DNA of 64,000 nucleotides from Citrobacter sp. FP75 (GTDB taxonomy: Bacteria; Pseudomonadota; Gammaproteobacteria; Enterobacterales; Enterobacteriaceae). The translations under genes and the position numbers were made by a program. The notes beneath the pieces are model-generated. The model was not told where the DNA came from and did no database searches. It saw only the letters and a list, made by a program, of their open reading frames with translations. Positions 60,180 to 64,000 of this stretch are shown piece after piece. Positions within the stretch are counted from its first letter, which is position 1; every line of letters begins with the position of its first letter. Location: NCBI RefSeq assembly GCF_018342065.1, contig NZ_JAFDOE010000003.1:186001-250000 (forward strand). Direction: 5' to 3'.

Positions 60180-61460
60180 TCAGAACGCGTAGTTAAAGTT
60201 GGTACCGAACAGCCAGGCTTTACCTTCAGATTCGAACGTATATGGACCTTCTTTGACGGTCACTTTCTGGCCGTGCATATAAGAAGCACCGATGTCGATA
60301 GACGCATCTTCATTGAACGCGTAGGTGGTACCTGCGCTCAGCCACAGACGATCCTGGTCTGGAATGGAGATGGAACGCTTGCTTGCTGGAACAGGACTAT
60401 CGTCATAGGCGATACCAGTACGGAAGGTCCAGCTTTTATCCATGTAGTAAGTGGTACCCAGCGCGATGCGGTAAGAATCTTTGAAGCCTTCTTCTTTATA
60501 GAACAGCGTCTGTCCGTTGGTGCCGGTTGCTTTCAACTCCTGGAACTGACTCCAACTGGTGTAAGCCATGCTGTAGTGAATAGCCCACTGTGGCGCGATG
60601 CGGTTGTAACCCGACAGTTCCCACATTTCCGGCAGGTTAAGCGTCAGAGAGCCCGGGACGGTGGCATTGGTTGTTCCCCAAGGGAACGCCGTGCCTGCGC
60701 CAGGTAACGCGTTTGCCTGGGTGCGGATGCCGCTCTTGTAATCGCCATCAAAGTCGATTTTGACTTCGGAACGATACGTTAAACCGTAGCGGTTATTTTT
60801 ATCCAGCTCGTACAAAATACCGGCGTTCCAGCCGTAACCCCATTCGTCACCTTTCAGGCTGGCAATTTTCTGGCTGACTTTCGGCAATGCAGCTGTCTGT
60901 TCGCCGGAATAACGTTCAATTTTGGCGTCGGCATACACGGCGTTAAAACCGAGACCGAAGCTCCAGCTATCATTCAGACGGTAGGCCCCGCTGAGGTTAA
61001 GGTTAACCGTTTTAAGGTCGGTCTTGCCGCCGTATTCGCCGACAATGTAGCTGTCGTTAAATTCGGTTGCCAGGCCATAGTTAGAGGTGACGGACGCCCC
61101 CCAACCAAACTGCTCGTTGATAGGCATCACAAAGTGAGCATTCGGCACCCATGCCGTTGGGGCGATATTGTCCGCGTCGGTGCTGCGCCCAGTGAATGGC
61201 GATTTACCGGAGATATTAACGTCTGGATCGATATACACCGCACCTGCCGAGAAAGTAGGGCGATCGAACATCATGATCAGTGCCGGGTTACGACTCGCGT
61301 TACCTGCGTCGTCTGCAATTGCGCCTTCACCCGAATATGCCCGGCCAAGGCCAGAGGAAGAAAATTCGTTTAACTGAAAGCCTGCAGACCAGGCCTGTGT
61401 GGAGATAATTGCCACTGCGACTGCGAGAGCAGACTTTGTAAACAGGGTTTTCTGGCTCAT
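60180..61460 (-). CDS. fadL: Long-chain fatty acid outer-membrane transporter FadL
   Basis: A 426-residue 14-strand beta-barrel. Signal peptide ends STQAWSA; the hatch domain begins [21 protein letters not shown] (NPA box in RNPAL). C-terminal strand ends NFNYAF with terminal Phe. Imports long-chain fatty acids. About 20 residues shorter than E. coli (446) because an extracellular loop after ERYSGEQ (near residue 188) is cut down. Start ATG 61460 (GAGG eight bases before). Two FadR operators upstream. Confidence 0.96.
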   Translation of the reverse strand: MSQKTLFTKSALAVAVAIISTQAWSAGFQLNEFSSSGLGRAYSGEGAIADDAGNASRNPALIMMFDRPTFSAGAVYIDPDVNISGKSPFTGRSTDADNIAPTAWVPNAHFVMPINEQFGWGASVTSNYGLATEFNDSYIVGEYGGKTDLKTVNLNLSGAYRLNDSWSFGLGFNAVYADAKIERYSGEQTAALPKVSQKIASLKGDEWGYGWNAGILYELDKNNRYGLTYRSEVKIDFDGDYKSGIRTQANALPGAGTAFPWGTTNATVPGSLTLNLPEMWELSGYNRIAPQWAIHYSMAYTSWSQFQELKATGTNGQTLFYKEEGFKDSYRIALGTTYYMDKSWTFRTGIAYDDSPVPASKRSISIPDQDRLWLSAGTTYAFNEDASIDIGASYMHGQKVTVKEGPYTFESEGKAWLFGTNFNYAF

Positions 61461-61545
61461 GACCATAACCTCATTGATTTATTTTTATACAAACAATGTT
61501 ACATACCGTAACAGGAGCGCGAAGTGTAGGGTCTGAGGTACCACA

Positions 61546-61562
61546 TAGAAATCAGACCAGTG
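61546..61562 (-). promoter_or_regulatory. FadR operator 2 of fadL
   Basis: TAGAAATCAGACCAGTG on the plus strand (CACTGGTCTGATTTCTA on the minus). Resembles the second, weaker FadR site of E. coli fadL. Confidence 0.65.
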
Positions 61563-61569
61563 GCGAGAG

Positions 61570-61586
61570 TATAGGTCTGACCAGAT
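61570..61586 (-). promoter_or_regulatory. FadR operator 1 of fadL
   Basis: ATCTGGTCAGACCTATA on the minus strand, near the FadR consensus CTGGTNNGACCAG. Together with the site at 61546 it predicts repression of fadL without acyl-CoA. The remaining 61590-61820 gap is AT-rich with no gene. Confidence 0.8.
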
Positions 61587-61831
61587 AGAATGTTGCAAGT
61601 ATGTTTATAAGTTTTTTCAAATATGATCTTAAAAACGCGATCCAGCTGGCAAAATTGCGGTGATGCGCACTCACCTGTTTGGGCGATTTTTGTTTTGGAT
61701 CATTTTTAAGTGTGATTTCGGTCGCTTATCTCATTTCGCACAATTAACGACTGGAGAGGAGAATAATGGGAGCGTAAAATATCTCTAACGTTTATCTGGC
61801 ACCTCAGGTGCGAATACAGAGGAAATCTACA

Positions 61832-62116
61832 ATGAGTAAATGCAGTGCTGATGAAACCCCGGTTTGCTGCTGTATGGATGTTGGTACCATCATGGACAAC
61901 ACCGATTGCACCGCGTCATACAGCCGTGTGTTCGCGACTCGCGCACAGGCAGAAGAAACGCTGGCCGCTCTGACCGAGAAGGCGCGTGGCGTAGAATCTG
62001 AACCTTGCCAAATCACCTCGACCTTTACTGAAGAGGCTGAGGGCGTTCGTCTGGATATCGATTTTGTTTTCGCTTGCGAAGCCGAAACCCTGATCTTCCA
62101 GCTGGGTCTGCGTTAA
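61832..62116 (+). CDS. yfcZ: YfcZ family protein
   Basis: A 94-residue cytosolic protein of the YfcZ/YiiS family with a cysteine-rich N-terminus (SKCSADETPVCCCMDVG) and further Cys at residues 30, 61 and 83. Nearly identical to E. coli YfcZ. Function unknown. Start at 61832 follows GAGGAAA. Located between fadL and fadIJ. Confidence 0.9.
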   Translation: MSKCSADETPVCCCMDVGTIMDNTDCTASYSRVFATRAQAEETLAALTEKARGVESEPCQITSTFTEEAEGVRLDIDFVFACEAETLIFQLGLR

Positions 62117-62126
62117 TCCCTTCTTT

Positions 62127-62159
62127 CAATGCCCTTGTCACCTTCGGACAAGGGCATTT
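62127..62159 (+). terminator. yfcZ terminator
   Basis: AATGCCCTTGTC (62127-62138) pairs with GACAAGGGCATT (62146-62157), followed by TTC. Confidence 0.85.
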
Positions 62160-62249
62160 TCGTAACAAGCAGTGATTATTCACTGTGTCATAGCTCCCAC
62201 TTTCTTTTCTCTCCGCTTGGCTAAATGTAAAAAATTGGTTAAGACTGTG

Positions 62250-62266
62250 ATCAGGTCAGACCACTT
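62250..62266 (+). promoter_or_regulatory. FadR operator of fadIJ
   Basis: ATCAGGTCAGACCACTT, close to the FadR consensus, 26 bp before the fadI start. Predicts induction by long-chain acyl-CoA. Confidence 0.75.
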
Positions 62267-62291
62267 ATTTTATTTTTTACAGGGGAGTGTT

Positions 62292-63602
62292 ATGAGTCAG
62301 GCTTTACCGCTGGTTACCCGTCAGGGCGATCGCATCGCCATTGTGAGCGGACTGCGTACGCCATTTGCCCGTCAGGCGACCGCGTTTCATGGCATTCCCG
62401 CCGTTGATTTGGGAAAAATGGTTGTCGGCGAACTGCTGGCACGCAGTGAAATTCCTGCCGACGTCATTGAACAACTGGTGTTTGGTCAGGTCGTGCAGAT
62501 GCCGGAAGCGCCAAACATTGCCCGGGAAATCGTGCTGGGCACCGGGATGAACGTGCATACCGATGCCTTCAGCGTGAGCAGAGCCTGCGCCACCAGCTTT
62601 CAGGCAGTGGCGAATGTCGCGGAAAGCCTGATGGCGGGAACCATCCGTGCGGGCATTGCCGGCGGGGCGGATTCCTCATCTGTGTTGCCGATTGGCGTCA
62701 GCAAAAAGCTGGCGCGGGTGTTGGTAGACGTGAATAAAGCCCGCTCCACCGGCCAGCGGCTGAAGCTATTTTCCCGACTGCGTTTGCGCGATTTGATGCC
62801 GGTTCCGCCTGCAGTTGCTGAGTATTCCACCGGTCTGCGCATGGGAGACACGGCGGAGCAAATGGCGAAAACTTACGGCATCACGCGTGAGCAACAGGAT
62901 GCGCTGGCGCACCGTTCGCATCAGCGTGCCGCTCAGGCGTGGGTAGAAGGCAAGCTGGCCGATGAGGTGATGACCACCTATGCGCCGCCGTTCAAAGATC
63001 CTTTTTCAGAAGATAACAATATTCGCGGTAACTCTACGTTGGCGGATTACGCCAAACTGCGCCCGGCGTTTGACAGAAAACACGGCACCGTCACCGCGGC
63101 GAACAGTACCCCGTTGACCGACGGTGCCGCCGCGGTAATTTTGATGACGGAGTCCCGTGCAAAGGAGTTGGGACTGGTGCCGCTGGGCTATCTGCGCAGT
63201 TTTGCGTTTACCGCCATCGACGTCTGGCAGGATATGCTGCTGGGGCCGGCGTGGTCGACGCCGCTGGCTCTTGAGCGCGCAGGTCTGACCATGGCCGATC
63301 TCACGCTTATTGATATGCACGAAGCCTTTGCCGCACAGACGCTGGCGAATGTTCAACTGCTTGGCAGCGAACGTTTTGCCCGTGACGTACTGGGTAGGGC
63401 ACATGCCACTGGCGAAGTGGATGACAGCAAATTTAACGTACTGGGCGGTTCGATTGCCTATGGACACCCGTTCGCTGCGACCGGTGCGCGGATGATCACC
63501 CAAACGCTTCATGAACTACGACGTCGCGGCGGTGGATTTGGTCTGGTCACCGCGTGTGCGGCGGGTGGCCTGGGTGCGGCAATGGTTCTGGAGGCGGAAT
63601 AA
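62292..63602 (+). CDS. fadI: 3-ketoacyl-CoA thiolase FadI
   Basis: A 436-residue thiolase of the anaerobic beta-oxidation complex FadIJ; it cleaves 3-ketoacyl-CoA to acetyl-CoA and a shortened acyl-CoA. Catalytic Cys99 (SRACATSF), His392 (GHPFAATG) and Cys422 (TACAAGG) are present. ATG 62292 follows AGGGGAG and matches E. coli. It overlaps fadJ by one base (TAATG). Confidence 0.97.
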   Translation: MSQALPLVTRQGDRIAIVSGLRTPFARQATAFHGIPAVDLGKMVVGELLARSEIPADVIEQLVFGQVVQMPEAPNIAREIVLGTGMNVHTDAFSVSRACATSFQAVANVAESLMAGTIRAGIAGGADSSSVLPIGVSKKLARVLVDVNKARSTGQRLKLFSRLRLRDLMPVPPAVAEYSTGLRMGDTAEQMAKTYGITREQQDALAHRSHQRAAQAWVEGKLADEVMTTYAPPFKDPFSEDNNIRGNSTLADYAKLRPAFDRKHGTVTAANSTPLTDGAAAVILMTESRAKELGLVPLGYLRSFAFTAIDVWQDMLLGPAWSTPLALERAGLTMADLTLIDMHEAFAAQTLANVQLLGSERFARDVLGRAHATGEVDDSKFNVLGGSIAYGHPFAATGARMITQTLHELRRRGGGFGLVTACAAGGLGAAMVLEAE

Positions 63603-64000
63603 TGGAAATGACATCGGCTTTTACGCTGCATGTGCGTCTGGATAACGTGGCGGTCGTTTCCATTGACGTACCCGGAGAGAAAATGAATACCCTGAAAGCG
63701 GAGTTTGCTTCTCAGGTGCGGGCTATTCTGAAACAAATTCGCGACAACAAAGATCTGCGCGGCGTGGTGTTTATTTCGGCGAAGCCGGATAATTTTATCG
63801 CCGGGGCGGATATTAACATGATCGGCAACTGCCGCAGTGCGCAGGAAGCCGAAACCCTGGCTCGTCAGGGGCAGCAGATAATGGCGGAAATTAATGCGTT
63901 GCCGATCCCGGTTATCGCGGCTATTCACGGTGCCTGCCTGGGCGGTGGTCTGGAGATGGCGCTGGCGTGCCATAACCGCATTTGCACCGATGACGTCAAA
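63602..64000 (+). CDS. fadJ: Multifunctional fatty-acid oxidation subunit FadJ (partial)
   Basis: The first 133 codons of FadJ, cut by the window edge (about 714 in E. coli). It holds the enoyl-CoA hydratase part: VSAKPDN-like [19 protein letters not shown] and the oxyanion region [15 protein letters not shown]. It pairs with FadI. Start TAATG overlap with fadI. Confidence 0.94.
   Translation, partial: MEMTSAFTLHVRLDNVAVVSIDVPGEKMNTLKAEFASQVRAILKQIRDNKDLRGVVFISAKPDNFIAGADINMIGNCRSAQEAETLARQGQQIMAEINALPIPVIAAIHGACLGGGLEMALACHNRICTDDVK

Overview
The window is a contiguous piece of an enterobacterial chromosome. Nearly every gene has a recognisable Escherichia/Salmonella counterpart. The mixture suggests Citrobacter (inference): it has genes I know from Salmonella but not E. 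coli K-12 (yfeJ, ptsJ, ipdC, the pgt phosphoglycerate system, a second DUF2058 gene next to argW). It also has the fry/ypd/alaC block that K-12 has and Salmonella lacks. There is no prophage, insertion sequence or CRISPR array, and reading frames are intact. fadJ runs off the right edge.

Left part (1-15 kb): ucpA, then the sulfate/thiosulfate importer cysPUWA and cysM, followed by a minus-strand ptsJ-yfeJ pair facing pdxK and a small unknown gene. Next come ptsH-ptsI-crr (general PTS), cysK and cysZ on the minus strand. Sulfur assimilation (import, both O-acetylserine sulfhydrylases, CysZ) therefore brackets the PTS and vitamin B6 genes.

Middle part (14-35 kb): zipA, ligA, ypeB, yfeH/yfeR, a FlxA-like gene with a flagellar sigma-28 type promoter, and the xanthosine genes xapABR. 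A minus-strand Val-Val-Val-Lys tRNA operon follows, with a degenerate tRNA-linked duplication at its end. Then come gltX, yfeCD, two tRNA-Ala genes, nupC, mntH with Fur and MntR sites, ypeC, an aldo-keto reductase, ipdC, yfeO and glk.

fry/ypd block (35.7-48.3 kb): a second phosphotransferase system (FryB, FryC and the three-domain FryA) with two peptidases (YpdF, YpdE) inside the operon. It faces the regulators YpdC, YpdB and YpdA. An AT-rich orphan gene of unknown function sits between fryA and ypdC and is the clearest candidate for an acquired accessory gene. alaC and the 23-codon membrane protein gene ypdK follow.

Right part (48-64 kb): a secreted LprI-domain protein, the cold-shock acyltransferase lpxP, yfdY, the phosphoglycerate transporter pgtP with its regulators pgtCBA (pgtE absent), a DUF2058 gene, argW, yfdC, mlaA, fadL, yfcZ and fadIJ. 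FadR-type operators lie before fadL and fadI.

I found no large undescribed system. The best leads are the orphan gene at 42.1-43.1 kb, the peptidase-PTS cluster, the small gene coupled to pdxK, the LprI-domain protein, the operator-like repeat on the aldo-keto reductase promoter, the tRNA-Lys tail duplication and the degenerate ATPase domain of PgtA.
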